Source of the DNA: Nocardioides oceani
GTDB taxonomy: Bacteria > Actinomycetota > Actinomycetes > Propionibacteriales > Nocardioidaceae
Direction of reading: 5' to 3'
Assembly (NCBI RefSeq): GCF_030412965.1
Contig: NZ_JAUHJQ010000001.1
Location: 894,060-958,059 of the forward strand
DNA length: 64,000 nucleotides
Part shown: piece by piece, positions 37,356-46,613 of the stretch
Layout: each line of letters opens with the position of its first letter
Position numbering within the stretch: the stretch's first letter is position 1
The notes under the pieces: generated by a model
Database searches by the model: none
What the model was told of the DNA's origin: nothing
Seen by the model: the letters and a program-made list of their open reading frames with translations, nothing else
Made by a program: the position numbers and the translations under genes

Positions 37356-38261
37356 ATGGAGCCCGCGTCCACCCCCGACCTGCGCTACGCGGTCATCGCG
37401 CCGACCGCCGCCGGCACCACGGCCGACCCGGCCTGGATGAGCGCCTTCGCCCGGCACGTCGAGGACTGCGGGTTCGAGTCGGTCGTGGCGGTCGAGCACG
37501 CGGTGGTGATGAGCCGCTACTCCAGCGTCTACCCCTACGACGCCTCCGGGCGCATGGAGCTCGCCGACGACTGCCCGATCCCCGACCCGCTGGAGCTGCT
37601 CGCCTTCCTGGCCGGGCAGACCTCGCGGCTGGGCCTGGCCACCGGTGTCCTCGTCCTCCCGAACCACCACCCCCTCGTGCTCGCCAAGCGCCTGGCCACC
37701 CTCGACGCGCTCTCCGGCGGCCGCCTCCGCGTCTGCGTCGGCATGGGCTGGATGCGCGAGGAGGTCGAGGCCTGCGGCACCGACTTCGAGACCCGCGGCC
37801 GCCGGGCCGACGAGCAGCTGCAGGTGATGCGGGCGCTCTGGGCCGGCACCGACCCGGCCGGCGTCGACCACCGGGGCGAGTTCTTCTCCTTCTCCGGGGC
37901 GATGTCGTGGCCCAAGCCGGCACAGCCGGGCGGGGTGCCGCTGCACGTCGGCGGGCACAGCCGGGCCGCCGCCCGCCGGGCCGGACGCCACGGCGACGGC
38001 CTGCAGCCGCTCGGCGTGGCCGGCGAGGAGCTCGCCGCCCTCGTGGCCCTGATGCGCGAGGAGGCCGAGCGGGCCGGACGCGACCCGGACCGCCTCGAGC
38101 TCTCCCTCGGCCACCTCGTCACGAGGATCGACCTGGACCGCGCGGCCCGCCTCGCCGCCCAGGGCGCCTCCCGGGTCGTGCTGGCGACGAGCCCGACCAG
38201 CGACCTGGAGCAGGCCAAGGACGAGCTGTCCGCGTGCGCCGAGCGGCTGGGTCTGCGGTGA
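37356..38261 (+). CDS. LLM-class flavin-dependent oxidoreductase, copy 2
   Basis: Luciferase-like fold, 301 aa, with 'FESVVAVEHAVVMSRYSSVYPYDASGRM' and 'LGLATGVLVLPNHHPLVLAKRLATLDALSGGRLRVCVGMGWMREEVEACG'. 'PLHVGGHSRAAARRAGRHGDGLQP' lies towards the C-terminus; this Rv2161c-like pattern indicates F420 use. The ATG comes six bases after TATCGT, predicting a leaderless transcript. Its TGA overlaps the GTG of a SnoaL-like gene, repeating the LLM-SnoaL pairing of 30.7-32.1 kb although the sequences are quite different. Confidence 0.8.
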   Translation: MEPASTPDLRYAVIAPTAAGTTADPAWMSAFARHVEDCGFESVVAVEHAVVMSRYSSVYPYDASGRMELADDCPIPDPLELLAFLAGQTSRLGLATGVLVLPNHHPLVLAKRLATLDALSGGRLRVCVGMGWMREEVEACGTDFETRGRRADEQLQVMRALWAGTDPAGVDHRGEFFSFSGAMSWPKPAQPGGVPLHVGGHSRAAARRAGRHGDGLQPLGVAGEELAALVALMREEAERAGRDPDRLELSLGHLVTRIDLDRAARLAAQGASRVVLATSPTSDLEQAKDELSACAERLGLR

Positions 38262-38734
38262 GCGCCCTGACGGTCGAGGACCGGCTCCTGCTCACCGACC
38301 TCGTGCACCGCTACGCCGTGCTCGTCGACGGCTGGGACGCCGCCGGCGTCGCGGGACTGTTCCTCGAGGACGGGGTCCTGGTCTCCCCCGACCCGCCCCA
38401 GACCCTCGACCCCGTCGTCGAGCACCGCGGCCGGGCCGGTGTGGAGCGCGCGATCGCCCCGATCACCACGCTCGGGACCAGCGTCCACGCGATCACCGGC
38501 ACGGTCCTCGACGTCGGCGAGGCTCCCGGCACGGCCCGCGGGCGGGTCACCTGCTCGGCGCACCACCTCACCCGTCGCGGCGACACCTGGCACGACGTGA
38601 CCTGGGTCGTGCGCTACCGCGACGACTACCGCCGCACCGACGAGGCCTGGCGGTTCGCGCGTCGCTCGGCCTCGTTGTCCTTCCTGGAGTCCCGCACCGT
38701 GCGGGCGGTGCGGGAGGGGCCTGCGTTCGGCTGA
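38258..38734 (+). CDS. SnoaL-like protein, copy 2
   Basis: 158-aa NTF2-fold protein with GTG start in the LLM stop. 'DRLLLTDLVHRYAVLVDGWDAAGVAGLFLEDGVLVS' is the characteristic helix-helix-strand opening, and 'GRVTCSAHHLTRRGDTWHDVTWVVRYRDDYRRTDEAWRFARRSAS' the sheet. Function unassigned. The tight linkage to an LLM enzyme makes a shared substrate likely, perhaps isomerisation or dehydration of an oxidised ring. Confidence 0.75.
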   Translation: MSALTVEDRLLLTDLVHRYAVLVDGWDAAGVAGLFLEDGVLVSPDPPQTLDPVVEHRGRAGVERAIAPITTLGTSVHAITGTVLDVGEAPGTARGRVTCSAHHLTRRGDTWHDVTWVVRYRDDYRRTDEAWRFARRSASLSFLESRTVRAVREGPAFG

Positions 38735-38736
38735 GG

Positions 38737-38751
38737 TACCGGTGAGTGGGA
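38737..38751. promoter_or_regulatory. Cluster operator copy TACCGGTGAGTGGGA
   Basis: Directly after the SnoaL stop and upstream of hsaG. Centre is 40.5 bp from CACGCT (38782-38787). Confidence 0.5.
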
Positions 38752-38857
38752 GCCCGGGGCGGGCTCCTGCCGCGTCGCGACCACGCTGGGCGCACGACGG
38801 CGTGTCGTCGGCCCCCGCCGCACGCCCTCACCACCCCGCCGCAGCCGAGGAGGCGCA

Positions 38858-39829
38858 GTGAGCAGGACCAAGGTCGCGATCATCGGGTCGGGCAACATCG
38901 GCACCGACCTGATGATCAAGGTGATGCGTCTGTCCGAGACGCTCGAGATGGGCGCGATGGTCGGCATCGACCCCGAGTCCGACGGGCTCGCCCGGGCGCG
39001 GCGCTTCGGCGTCGCGACGACCAGCGAGGGCGTCGACGGGCTCCTCGCCCTCGAGGGCTTCGACGCCATCGACATCGTCTTCGACGCCACCAGCGCCAAG
39101 GCCCACGTGGCCAACGCCGCGAAGCTGGCGCCGCACGGCAAGCGGCTCATCGACCTCACGCCCGCCGCGGTCGGGCCGTTCGTCGTGCCGGCGGTCAACC
39201 TCGAGGAGCACCTCGACGCCCCCGACGTGAACATGGTGACGTGCGGCGGCCAGGCCACGATCCCGGTCGTCGCCGCGGTCTCCCGGGTCACCCCGGTGGC
39301 CTACGGCGAGATCGTCGCCTCGATCGCCTCGCGGTCGGCCGGCCCCGGCACGCGCGCCAACATCGACGAGTTCACCGAGACCACCTCGCACGCCATCCGG
39401 ACGGTCGGCGGCGCGGGTCGCGGCAAGGCGGTCATCATCCTCAACCCGGCCGAGCCGCCGCTGATCATGCGCGACACGGTCTTCTGCCTCATCGGGGACC
39501 CCGACCCGCAGACCCACGACCGGATCCGGGCCTCGATCGAGGAGATGGTGGCCGAGGTGGCGACGTACGTCCCGGGCTACCGGCTCAAGCAGGCCGTCCA
39601 GGTCACCGAGGTCCCGGCCGACCAGCCGGTGCACACCCTGCTGGCCGACCCCACGACCCCGGTGACCCACCAGGTGTCGGTCTTCCTCGAGGTCGAGGGC
39701 GCCGCGCACTACCTGCCGGCGTACGCCGGCAACCTCGACATCATGACGTCCGCCGCGCTGCGCACCGCCGAGCGGATCGCCGCCCGGGTCGCCGGCGCCC
39801 CCACCGAGCTCACGGAGGCCCGCGCATGA
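38858..39829 (+). CDS. hsaG: Acylating acetaldehyde/propanal dehydrogenase
   Basis: CoA-acylating aldehyde dehydrogenase, 323 aa, turning the aldehyde released by HsaF into acetyl- or propionyl-CoA with NAD. The NAD motif '[17 protein letters not shown]' starts the protein and the catalytic Cys is C129 in 'VTCGGQAT'. GTG at 38858 with GAGGAGG. Its stop overlaps the ATG of hsaF, matching the known HsaF-HsaG complex in which the aldehyde is channelled. The third usual partner, hydratase HsaE, is not next to it or elsewhere in the window. Confidence 0.92.
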   Translation: MSRTKVAIIGSGNIGTDLMIKVMRLSETLEMGAMVGIDPESDGLARARRFGVATTSEGVDGLLALEGFDAIDIVFDATSAKAHVANAAKLAPHGKRLIDLTPAAVGPFVVPAVNLEEHLDAPDVNMVTCGGQATIPVVAAVSRVTPVAYGEIVASIASRSAGPGTRANIDEFTETTSHAIRTVGGAGRGKAVIILNPAEPPLIMRDTVFCLIGDPDPQTHDRIRASIEEMVAEVATYVPGYRLKQAVQVTEVPADQPVHTLLADPTTPVTHQVSVFLEVEGAAHYLPAYAGNLDIMTSAALRTAERIAARVAGAPTELTEARA

Positions 39830-40836
39830 CCGAGATCTTCCTGCAGGACGTCACGCTGCGCGACGGCATGCACGCCATCCGGCACCGGATCGACCCGGCC
39901 GACGTCGGCCGGATCGTCGCGGCCCTCGACGCCGCGGGCGTCGACGCGATCGAGGTCGCGCACGGCGACGGGCTCGCCGGCGGCACGCTGAACTACGGCC
40001 CCGGGTCGCACAGCGACTGGGAGTGGATCGAGGCGGCCGCGGCCAGCATCAGCCGGGCCCGCCTCACCACGCTCCTGCTGCCCGGCGTCGGCACGATCGC
40101 GGAGCTGCGCACGGCGTACGACCTCGGCGTGCGGTCGGTCCGGATCGCCACCCACTGCACCGAGGCCGACGTCGCCGCGCAGCACATCGCCACCGCCCGC
40201 GAGATCGGCATGGACGTCTCCGGCTTCCTCATGATGAGCCACCTGGCGCCGGCGGCGGAGCTGGCGCAGCAGGCGCGGTTGATGGAGTCGTACGGCGCGC
40301 ACTGTGTCTACGTCACCGACTCCGGCGGCCGCCTGACCATGGACGGTGTCCGCGAGCGGATCCGCGCCTACCGCGACGTGCTGGACCCCGCCACGGAGCT
40401 GGGCATCCACGCCCACGAGAACCTCTCGCTCTCGGTCGCGAACTCCGTCGTCGCCGTCGAGGAGGGCGTGCGCCGGGTGGACGCCTCGCTGGCCGGCCAG
40501 GGCGCCGGGGCGGGCAACTGCCCCATCGAGCCCTTCGTCGCCGTCGCCGACCTCAACGGCTGGCAGCACGGCGCCGACCTCTTCGCCCTGCAGGACGCCG
40601 CCGACGACATCGTGCGGCCGCTGCAGGACCGGCCGGTGCGCGTGGACCGGGAGACGCTGACGCTGGGGTACGCCGGCGTGTACTCCAGCTTCCTGCGGCA
40701 CGCCGAGGCCGCCTCCGAGCGGTACGGCGTGGACGTCCGCACGATCCTGCTCGAGGTCGGGCGGCGCCGCCTGGTCGGTGGCCAGGAGGACATGATCATC
40801 GACATCGCGCTCGACATGGTGGGCCGGGCGGGCTGA
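39826..40836 (+). CDS. hsaF: 4-hydroxy-2-oxovalerate/oxohexanoate aldolase
   Basis: DRE-TIM aldolase of 336 aa that cleaves 4-hydroxy-2-oxohexanoate into pyruvate and propanal. '[17 protein letters not shown]' holds the catalytic Arg and the metal Asp, and '[22 protein letters not shown]' the metal His pair. '[18 protein letters not shown]' follows, and the C-terminal communication domain ends the protein. ATGA overlap with hsaG. The 3' end faces the OYE-type gene on the other strand. Confidence 0.92.
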   Translation: MTEIFLQDVTLRDGMHAIRHRIDPADVGRIVAALDAAGVDAIEVAHGDGLAGGTLNYGPGSHSDWEWIEAAAASISRARLTTLLLPGVGTIAELRTAYDLGVRSVRIATHCTEADVAAQHIATAREIGMDVSGFLMMSHLAPAAELAQQARLMESYGAHCVYVTDSGGRLTMDGVRERIRAYRDVLDPATELGIHAHENLSLSVANSVVAVEEGVRRVDASLAGQGAGAGNCPIEPFVAVADLNGWQHGADLFALQDAADDIVRPLQDRPVRVDRETLTLGYAGVYSSFLRHAEAASERYGVDVRTILLEVGRRRLVGGQEDMIIDIALDMVGRAG

Positions 40837-40860
40837 CCCGCCCGGCCCCACGGCCGCGCC

Positions 40861-42990
40861 TCAGAGGGCGCGGGCCACCCGCCACGCGGAGTGGACCGCG
40901 CCCTGGATGTAGCCGACCTCGGCGGCGTCGCCGACGACCTCGACCTCGACCCCGCGCGCCTCGAGCTGCTCGGCGAGCGGGGCGCCCGCGCGGACCTCGG
41001 AGGCGATGACGACCAGGTCGGCCCGCGCCCACCGGGACGTGCCCTCGTGGTCGCGGTAGCGGACGGTCGTCGGGGTGATCTCCTCCAGCGTCGCCTGCCG
41101 CTCGATGCGGACGCCGTGCTCGCCGGCCCGGCGCACCGCGTGCCAACGGCGCGGGAGCGCCATCGGCAGGCCCATCTGCGCGCCCTCCTCCAGGACGGTC
41201 ACGGACTTGCCGCGCTCGGCGAAGAACTCCGCGAGCTCCAGGCCCACCAGCGACCCGCCCACGACCACGACGTCGCGGCCGACCGGCAGGAAGCGGCGGG
41301 TCGCGCGGCGGACCAGCTCCGGCCGGCTGGTGACGCCGGTCAGCCGGCCGGCGCGGGAGGCCCAGCGCAGGAGCCGGCTCGCCTCGACCTCGGTGCTGCT
41401 GCCGCCGGCGAGCAGCGCGCGCAGGCTGTCGCCGGTCTGCACGTGCGGGAGCTCCGCGCCGGGGACCTGCGGGCGACCCCGGTGCGCGCCGGTGGCCAGC
41501 ACGACCACGCTCGGCCGCAGGGCCAGGATCGTGTCCGGCGTGGCGGGGCGGCCCAGCTGCACCACGACGCCGAGCCGCTCCAGCTCGTGGGCCTGCCAGT
41601 CCACCAGCGGCCCGTTGGGCGGCGTGGTCAGCTGGGAGAACCACGCCGACCCGCCGAGCCGGTCGCCGGACTCGACCAGCGTGACCCGGTGCCCGCGCTC
41701 GCGTGCCACGCGCGCCGCCTCCATCCCGCCGGGCCCGCCGCCGACCACGACGACGTGGCGCGGGGACGGGGTGGGCAGGAGGACGGCGGCCTGCTCGTCG
41801 CCGAGCGCGGGGTTGACCGCGCAGACCGGGGTGTCGTCCCAGAAGTTCTGCTCGACGCACACGTAGCAGTTGATGCACGGCCGCACCGACGCCCGGCGGC
41901 CCGCCCGCAGCTTGTCGACGAGCTGGGGGTCGACCAGCAGCTGGCGGCCCATCGCGACGAAGTCGGCGTCGCCCGCGGCGATCATCTCCTCGCCCACCTC
42001 GGGCAGCACCCGGCCGACGGCGACCACGGGGATGCCGACGGCGGCCTTCACGGCCCGCGCGAGGTCGCGGTAGGCGCCGACCTCGTCGGGCAGGGGGCCC
42101 TTGAGGAAGTCCCGGAACGGGTTGCGGCCCCACCCGGTCACGTGGATGGCGTCGGCACCGGCGGCCTCGAACAGCCGCGACGCCGCGACGGTCTCCTCGA
42201 TGCTGAGCGCGTCCTCCTCGCCGTACTCCTCGCCCGCGACGCGCACCAGCAGGGCCAGGCCGTCGCCGACGGTGCGGCGCACCGCGGCGATCACCTCGCA
42301 GGCCAGCCGCGCGCGGTTCTCCAGGGAGCCGCCCCAGCGGTCGGTGCGCTTGTTGTCGGCGCGGCTGAGGAACCCGCCGAGGAGGTAGCCGTGGGCGCAG
42401 TGGATCTCCATCGCGTCCGCACCGGCCTCCCTCACCCGGCGCGCGGCCTGGGCGAACTGGTCGATCACCCAGGCGATGTCGTCCTCGGTGGCCTCGCGGT
42501 ACGTCGCCTTCCTCCCACCCGTGACGGCGCCCATCCGCGCCAGCTCCTCGGCGGTGTTGTCCCGCAGGGCGCTGAGGTCGTGCGGGGCCGACGGCTCGGA
42601 GGGCACCAGCAGCGGGCGTCCCTCGAGGGTGTCGATCCGCGCCACCTTGCCGTGGTGGGTGGCCTGGACGCAGAGCAGCGACCCCGCCTCGTGGACGGCG
42701 TCGGCGAGCGCCCGGAGGCCGGGGACGAACCGGTCGTCGGAGAGCCCGGGCTCCTTCATGCTGGTGGCGCCGACCGGGAAGGCGACCGCCGAGGCCGAGG
42801 TGATGATCATCCCCGTGCCGCCGGCCGCGCGGGCGACGTAGTGCTCGACGTCCTCGGCGACGATGACCCCGTCGTGGCACACGTTCATGTCCATCGCCGG
42901 CATGACCACCCGGTTGGGCAGCGTGATCGGCCCGATCCGGCCGGGGGCGAGCAGGTGGGAGAAGTCGGTTCCGGTCCGCCGCGTGCGCAT
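40861..42990 (-). CDS. NADH:flavin oxidoreductase, 2,4-dienoyl-CoA reductase type
   Basis: Two-module reductase of 709 aa. An N-terminal Old Yellow Enzyme TIM barrel (~1-370) has 'PNRVVMPAMDMN', 'EIHCAHGYLLGGFLSRADNKRTDRWGGSLENR' and a Cys cluster 'RPCINCYVCVEQNFWDDTPVCAVNP' for a [4Fe-4S] centre. A FAD/NAD domain ('VVVVGGGPGGMEAARVARERGHRVTLVE', ~400-709) follows. This is the FadH/BaiCD-like layout used for reducing conjugated double bonds in fatty acyl-CoAs or steroid rings. ATG at 42990 lies seven bases from TATCGT, so it is probably leaderless. It has its own operator copy. Removal of ring double bonds in bile-acid or sterol intermediates is the likely role. Confidence 0.85.
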   Translation of the reverse strand: MRTRRTGTDFSHLLAPGRIGPITLPNRVVMPAMDMNVCHDGVIVAEDVEHYVARAAGGTGMIITSASAVAFPVGATSMKEPGLSDDRFVPGLRALADAVHEAGSLLCVQATHHGKVARIDTLEGRPLLVPSEPSAPHDLSALRDNTAEELARMGAVTGGRKATYREATEDDIAWVIDQFAQAARRVREAGADAMEIHCAHGYLLGGFLSRADNKRTDRWGGSLENRARLACEVIAAVRRTVGDGLALLVRVAGEEYGEEDALSIEETVAASRLFEAAGADAIHVTGWGRNPFRDFLKGPLPDEVGAYRDLARAVKAAVGIPVVAVGRVLPEVGEEMIAAGDADFVAMGRQLLVDPQLVDKLRAGRRASVRPCINCYVCVEQNFWDDTPVCAVNPALGDEQAAVLLPTPSPRHVVVVGGGPGGMEAARVARERGHRVTLVESGDRLGGSAWFSQLTTPPNGPLVDWQAHELERLGVVVQLGRPATPDTILALRPSVVVLATGAHRGRPQVPGAELPHVQTGDSLRALLAGGSSTEVEASRLLRWASRAGRLTGVTSRPELVRRATRRFLPVGRDVVVVGGSLVGLELAEFFAERGKSVTVLEEGAQMGLPMALPRRWHAVRRAGEHGVRIERQATLEEITPTTVRYRDHEGTSRWARADLVVIASEVRAGAPLAEQLEARGVEVEVVGDAAEVGYIQGAVHSAWRVARAL

Positions 42991-43033
42991 TCCGCGCACG
43001 ATAGGAAGGCAGCGCCGCCCGGACGGCGTGGTC

Positions 43034-43048
43034 TCCCGCACACCGGGA
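43034..43048. promoter_or_regulatory. Cluster operator copy TCCCGCACACCGGGA
   Basis: Upstream of the dienoyl-CoA reductase-type gene; centre is 40.5 bp from TATCGT on the minus strand (42998-43003). This is the rightmost copy I find. Confidence 0.55.
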
Positions 43049-43105
43049 CGCCCGTCCTGCTCGCCCCGTCGCCGCCCGCCCGTCGCCGCCCGGGCGGGCG
43101 CGCGG

Positions 43106-43912
43106 TCAGGCGCGCGCCGCCCGGGCGAGCCGGTCCACGAGCGCCGCGAGGTCCCCGGGCGCCTCGAGGTGGGCCAGGTGCCCCTGGCCGTCGAGCTGGT
43201 GGACGCTGGCGTGCGGCACGCGGCGGGCCACGTCGGCGAAGGTGGCGCCGTAGGGCGCCCGGTCCCTGTTCGTCTCGCCGAGGACGAGGTCGACGCGGCC
43301 GGCCCGCGTGCCGAGCCGCGGCGGCCGGCCCGCCCGCGCGATCGCCAGCGTCTCGGCGTGGAGGGGCGCGCCGAGGCGGGTCAGCTCCGCCCAGGCCGCC
43401 GGCCGGGACCGCAGCGCCGACACCTGCGGTTCCCCCAGGCCCGCGACCTGCCGGAGGGCGACGTCGACCACGCCGTCGACGTCCCCGGCCAGGTGCGCAC
43501 GGCGCAGCCCGGGGAGGGCGTGCTCGCCGAACGGCGCGATGACCGGCTCGTAGGCGATCAGGTGCGGCACGGCGAGGTCCTCGGCGAGGTGCAGGGCGAC
43601 GAGGCCGCCGTAGCTCCACCCGAGGACCGCCGCGACGTCGTCGAACCCGGACAGGACCGTCGCGAGGTCCCGGACCTCGGTGGCGAGGGAGTACGCCTCG
43701 CCCAGCGGGCCGGACGGGCGCCGGCCGCGCCGGTTCACCACCGCGACCGCGTCCCAGGTGCCGAGGGCCTCCAGCGCGCCGGCCACGCGCCCCCAGGCGG
43801 CGGCGTCGGCCATCACCCCGGGGACCACGACGACCGTCCGTCCGTCCGGGTCGCCGTGGACGTCGACCGTCACCCAGCTGCCGTCGACCTCGACCCGTCG
43901 TGTCCGTCCCAC
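43106..43912 (-). CDS. Alpha/beta-fold hydrolase
   Basis: 268-aa hydrolase, GTG start. 'VVVVPGVMADAAAWGRVAGAL' is the oxyanion region, 'VAAVLGWSYGGLVALHLAE' holds the nucleophile Ser, and 'HQLDGQGHLAHLEAP' the catalytic His. It begins 11 bp after the quinone-oxidoreductase gene. No feature ties it to steroids, and it may belong to the MarR/OYE group at the right end of the cluster. Substrate unknown. Confidence 0.8.
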   Translation of the reverse strand: MGRTRRVEVDGSWVTVDVHGDPDGRTVVVVPGVMADAAAWGRVAGALEALGTWDAVAVVNRRGRRPSGPLGEAYSLATEVRDLATVLSGFDDVAAVLGWSYGGLVALHLAEDLAVPHLIAYEPVIAPFGEHALPGLRRAHLAGDVDGVVDVALRQVAGLGEPQVSALRSRPAAWAELTRLGAPLHAETLAIARAGRPPRLGTRAGRVDLVLGETNRDRAPYGATFADVARRVPHASVHQLDGQGHLAHLEAPGDLAALVDRLARAARA

Positions 43913-43923
43913 CGCCGCCCGCC

Positions 43924-44850
43924 TCAGGACGCCGGCCCGGAGACGACCAGCTTGCCGCGCAGGTGTCCGGCCTCGCTGCGGGCGAGCGCCTCGGCCAGCC
44001 GGTCGAACGGGTACGTCGCGTCGACCTCGACCTGGAACGACCCGCTCGCCACGGCGTCGAGGACCGTGCCGACCGTCGAGGCCGTCAGCTGTCTCGGGTC
44101 GCCGCCGGCGACCACCGCACCCCGGGACGCGGCGGCGAAGTCCACGGTGGTCACGATCCGCTCCGGCGCGAGCAGGTCGGCGACCCGGGCGACGAAGTCG
44201 CGACCGGCGGCGTCGACGCCGGCGTCGACACCGTCGGGTGCCGCGCGCCGGATCTCCTCGAGCATGGTCGCGCCGTAGGCCACCGGCTCGGCGCCGAGGC
44301 GCCGGAGGTAGTCGTGGTTGTCCGGGCCGGCCGTGCCGACCACCCGGTGGCCCCGGGCCACGAGCAGCTGGGTGACCGCGCTCCCGACGGCGCCCGCGGC
44401 GCCGTTGACCACGACGGTGGACCCGGTTCCCGGCCCGAGGCCGTCGACGAGCCCGAGGACCCGCTGCGCCGCCTCCGCGGCGGTGGCGACCGCGGCCGCA
44501 CGGACCGGGTCGAGCCCGGCGGGGACGGGCGTGACGCGCTCCCGGCGGCTGACGGTGACCTCCGCGTAGGCGCCGGTGTCGGCGAAGCCGGTCACCCGGT
44601 CGCCCGGGGCGAGGTCGTCGACGCCCGCGCCGGTCTCGAGCACGGTCCCCGCCATGCTGAGGCCGAGGACGGCGGGCAGCTCGAGGGGCAGCACGTCGGC
44701 GACGTACCCGTTGCGGATCTTCCAGTCGAGCGGGTCGATCGCGATCTGCTCGACGCGGATCTTGACCTGCCCCGGCCCGGAGGTCGGTTCGGGGACGTCG
44801 GCGGCGACGAGGCCGTCGGGTCCGTAGGAGGTGAGCGTGTAGGCGCGCAT
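43924..44850 (-). CDS. NADPH:quinone oxidoreductase-like (MDR family, zinc-free)
   Basis: Medium-chain dehydrogenase/reductase of 308 aa. The N-terminal GroES-like part has 'GPGQVKIRVEQIAIDPLDWKIRNGY' and 'VLGLSMAGTVLETGAGVDDLAPGDRV'. The NADP motif is 'VVVNGAAGAVGSAVTQLLVARGHRVVGTAG', without the Cys set of structural-zinc enzymes. It lies 31 bp after the OYE gene and ahead of the hydrolase, probably one operon under the divergent MarR regulator. General role: reduction of quinones or enones. Confidence 0.82.
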   Translation of the reverse strand: MRAYTLTSYGPDGLVAADVPEPTSGPGQVKIRVEQIAIDPLDWKIRNGYVADVLPLELPAVLGLSMAGTVLETGAGVDDLAPGDRVTGFADTGAYAEVTVSRRERVTPVPAGLDPVRAAAVATAAEAAQRVLGLVDGLGPGTGSTVVVNGAAGAVGSAVTQLLVARGHRVVGTAGPDNHDYLRRLGAEPVAYGATMLEEIRRAAPDGVDAGVDAAGRDFVARVADLLAPERIVTTVDFAAASRGAVVAGGDPRQLTASTVGTVLDAVASGSFQVEVDATYPFDRLAEALARSEAGHLRGKLVVSGPAS

Positions 44851-44881
44851 GGTGGTGGTCCTTTCCTGGTGGTGGGTGGGG

Positions 44882-45970
44882 TCAGGCCCGGCCGGAGGTC
44901 GACCGGGTCGGGTAGTCGGTGTAGCCGCGGTGGTCGCCGCCGTACGCCCGGGCCAGGTCCGGCTCGGCGAGCTCCGCGCCGGCGGCGAGGCGCTCGACGA
45001 GGTCGGGGTTGGAGATGAACAGCCGGCCGAAGGACACGGCGTCGGCGACGCCCTCGTCGACCAGGGCCAGCCGGCGCGGCTGGCCGGCGAGGTCCGCGTC
45101 CGCGGGGTTGAGCAGGAGCGTTCCGGACCAGGCCGCCCGCAGGACCGGGGTCAGCGCGGGTGCGCCCGCCTCGACCAGGTGCAGGTAGGCGAGGCCGAAC
45201 GCGTCGAGGCGGGAGACCAGCAGCGGGTAGAGCGTGGCGTGGTCGTCCTCGCGGGTGTCCCCGAGCCCGTTCGCCGGGGAGAGCCGGATCCCGGTGCGGT
45301 CGGCCCCGATGGCGGCGGAGACGGCGCCGACCACCTCGAGGGCGAGCCGGATCCGGTTCTCCGGCGTGCCGCCCCACTCGTCGGTGCGCTGGTTGGCGTT
45401 GGTCGTGAGGAACTGGTGCAGCAGGTAGCCGTTGGCGCCGTGGACCTCGACGCCGTCGAAGCCGGCGCGCACCGCGTTGCGGGCGGCGGCCGCGAAGTCG
45501 GCGACCGTGTCCGCGATCTGCGCTGCGGTCAGCTCGTCGGGGACGGGGTGGTCCTGCAGGCCGGCAGCGGTGAACAGCTGGCCCGCGGCCGGGACCCGGG
45601 AGGGACCGACCGGGGTGAGCGCGCCGTGACCGGCCGCCTCGGTGTTGCTGGGGTGGCCGATCCGTCCGGTGTGCATCAGCTGGGCCACGATCGTGCCGCC
45701 CGCGGCGTGCACGCGGTCGGTGACGACGCGCCAGGCGTCGACCTGGGCGTCGGTGTGCAGGCCCGGAGTCGCGGGGTAGCCCTGCCCGATAGCCGAGGGC
45801 TGGATGCCCTCGGTGACGATCAGGCCGGCACCGGCGCGCTGGGCGTAGTAGGTCGCGGTGTCGTCGGTGGGCAGCGTGCCGGCGGCTCGGCTGCGGGTCA
45901 TCGGCGCCATGACGACGCGGTTGGCCAGCTCCAGCCGGCCGGCGGAGAGAGGGGTGAGGGCGAGGCTCAT
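44882..45970 (-). CDS. Old Yellow Enzyme-type alkene reductase
   Basis: FMN ene-reductase, 362 aa, NemA/OYE class. 'LANRVVMAPMTRSRA', 'AQLMHTGRIGHPSN' and 'VEVHGANGYLLHQFLTTNANQRTDEWGG' (substrate-binding His-Ala-Asn and active Tyr region), followed by 'LSPANGLGDTREDDH'. It is divergent from a MarR gene, the arrangement found for electrophile-sensing ene-reductases. Its ATG at 45970 has GGAGCTCC before it. Likely function is detoxification or reduction of enones; a steroid role is possible but not needed. Confidence 0.88.
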   Translation of the reverse strand: MSLALTPLSAGRLELANRVVMAPMTRSRAAGTLPTDDTATYYAQRAGAGLIVTEGIQPSAIGQGYPATPGLHTDAQVDAWRVVTDRVHAAGGTIVAQLMHTGRIGHPSNTEAAGHGALTPVGPSRVPAAGQLFTAAGLQDHPVPDELTAAQIADTVADFAAAARNAVRAGFDGVEVHGANGYLLHQFLTTNANQRTDEWGGTPENRIRLALEVVGAVSAAIGADRTGIRLSPANGLGDTREDDHATLYPLLVSRLDAFGLAYLHLVEAGAPALTPVLRAAWSGTLLLNPADADLAGQPRRLALVDEGVADAVSFGRLFISNPDLVERLAAGAELAEPDLARAYGGDHRGYTDYPTRSTSGRA

Positions 45971-45989
45971 GGGGAGCTCCTTCGTCGAG

Positions 45990-46050
45990 TAGGTAGTTAG
46001 CCGAACAAGTAACTCCCCGCGGACTATTCCTTGCTCGAACAACTAATTTC
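45990..46050. promoter_or_regulatory. MarR/OYE divergent promoter with inverted repeats
   Basis: The AT-rich gap between the divergent starts has AGTTA...TAACT (45995-45999 and 46010-46014) and a near-palindrome TTGCTCGAACAA (46031-46042). These are candidate MarR sites. Confidence 0.45.
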
Positions 46051-46070
46051 TCGCGCGTAGGCTCGCCCCC

Positions 46071-46520
46071 GTGAGCGAGACCGCGGGAGCCGCCGGCGTG
46101 GGACCGATGAGCCACGCGATCTTCCGCGTGGCGCGGCTGCACAAGTCGCTCGCGGGCAGGCTGTTGCGCGAGACCGGGCTCCACCCGGGCCAGGAGCTGA
46201 CCCTGATGACGCTCTGGGTCGACGGGCCGCAGCGTCAGGTCGACCTGGCCGCGGCCATCGACTCCGACGCGCCGACGATGGCGCGCAGCCTGGCCCGGCT
46301 CGAGCGGGACGGACTGGTCCGGCGCACACGGTCGGACTCCGACCGGCGGGTGGTCCTCGTCGAGGCGACGGAGGCGAGCCTCGCCTGCCGGCCCAAGGTC
46401 GAGGCGGCCTGGCAGGAGCTGGAGCGGCTCACCGTCGGCTCCCTGTCGCCGCAGCAGCAGGCCGGGATCGCACAGGACCTCCGCCTGCTCGAGAGCAACC
46501 TCGAGCCGCTCGACCCCTGA
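46071..46520 (+). CDS. MarR-family regulator
   Basis: 149-aa winged-helix regulator, GTG start. 'LHPGQELTLMTLWVDGPQRQVDLAAAIDSDAPTMARSLARLERDGLVRRTRSDSDRRVVLVEATEA' is the complete DNA-binding domain with its wing, between dimerisation helices. It probably represses the divergent OYE gene and itself. It is the last gene before the island boundary repeat. Confidence 0.88.
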   Translation: MSETAGAAGVGPMSHAIFRVARLHKSLAGRLLRETGLHPGQELTLMTLWVDGPQRQVDLAAAIDSDAPTMARSLARLERDGLVRRTRSDSDRRVVLVEATEASLACRPKVEAAWQELERLTVGSLSPQQQAGIAQDLRLLESNLEPLDP

Positions 46521-46583
46521 CGCTCCCGCCCCGCCGGGGCTCGGGGCGACCGAGGGACCACCGGGGGGCCCGGGAGGAACGAG

Positions 46584-46613
46584 AAGGCCCCGGGTCCGAG
46601 GACCCGGGGCCTT
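46584..46613. terminator. Strong hairpin (left repeat)
   Basis: A 13-bp stem (AAGGCCCCGGGTC with GACCCGGGGCCTT) and a 4-base loop. In the orientation of the tRNA-Leu fragment it follows the tRNA 3' end and would be that gene's terminator. It also follows the MarR gene. Confidence 0.7.
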
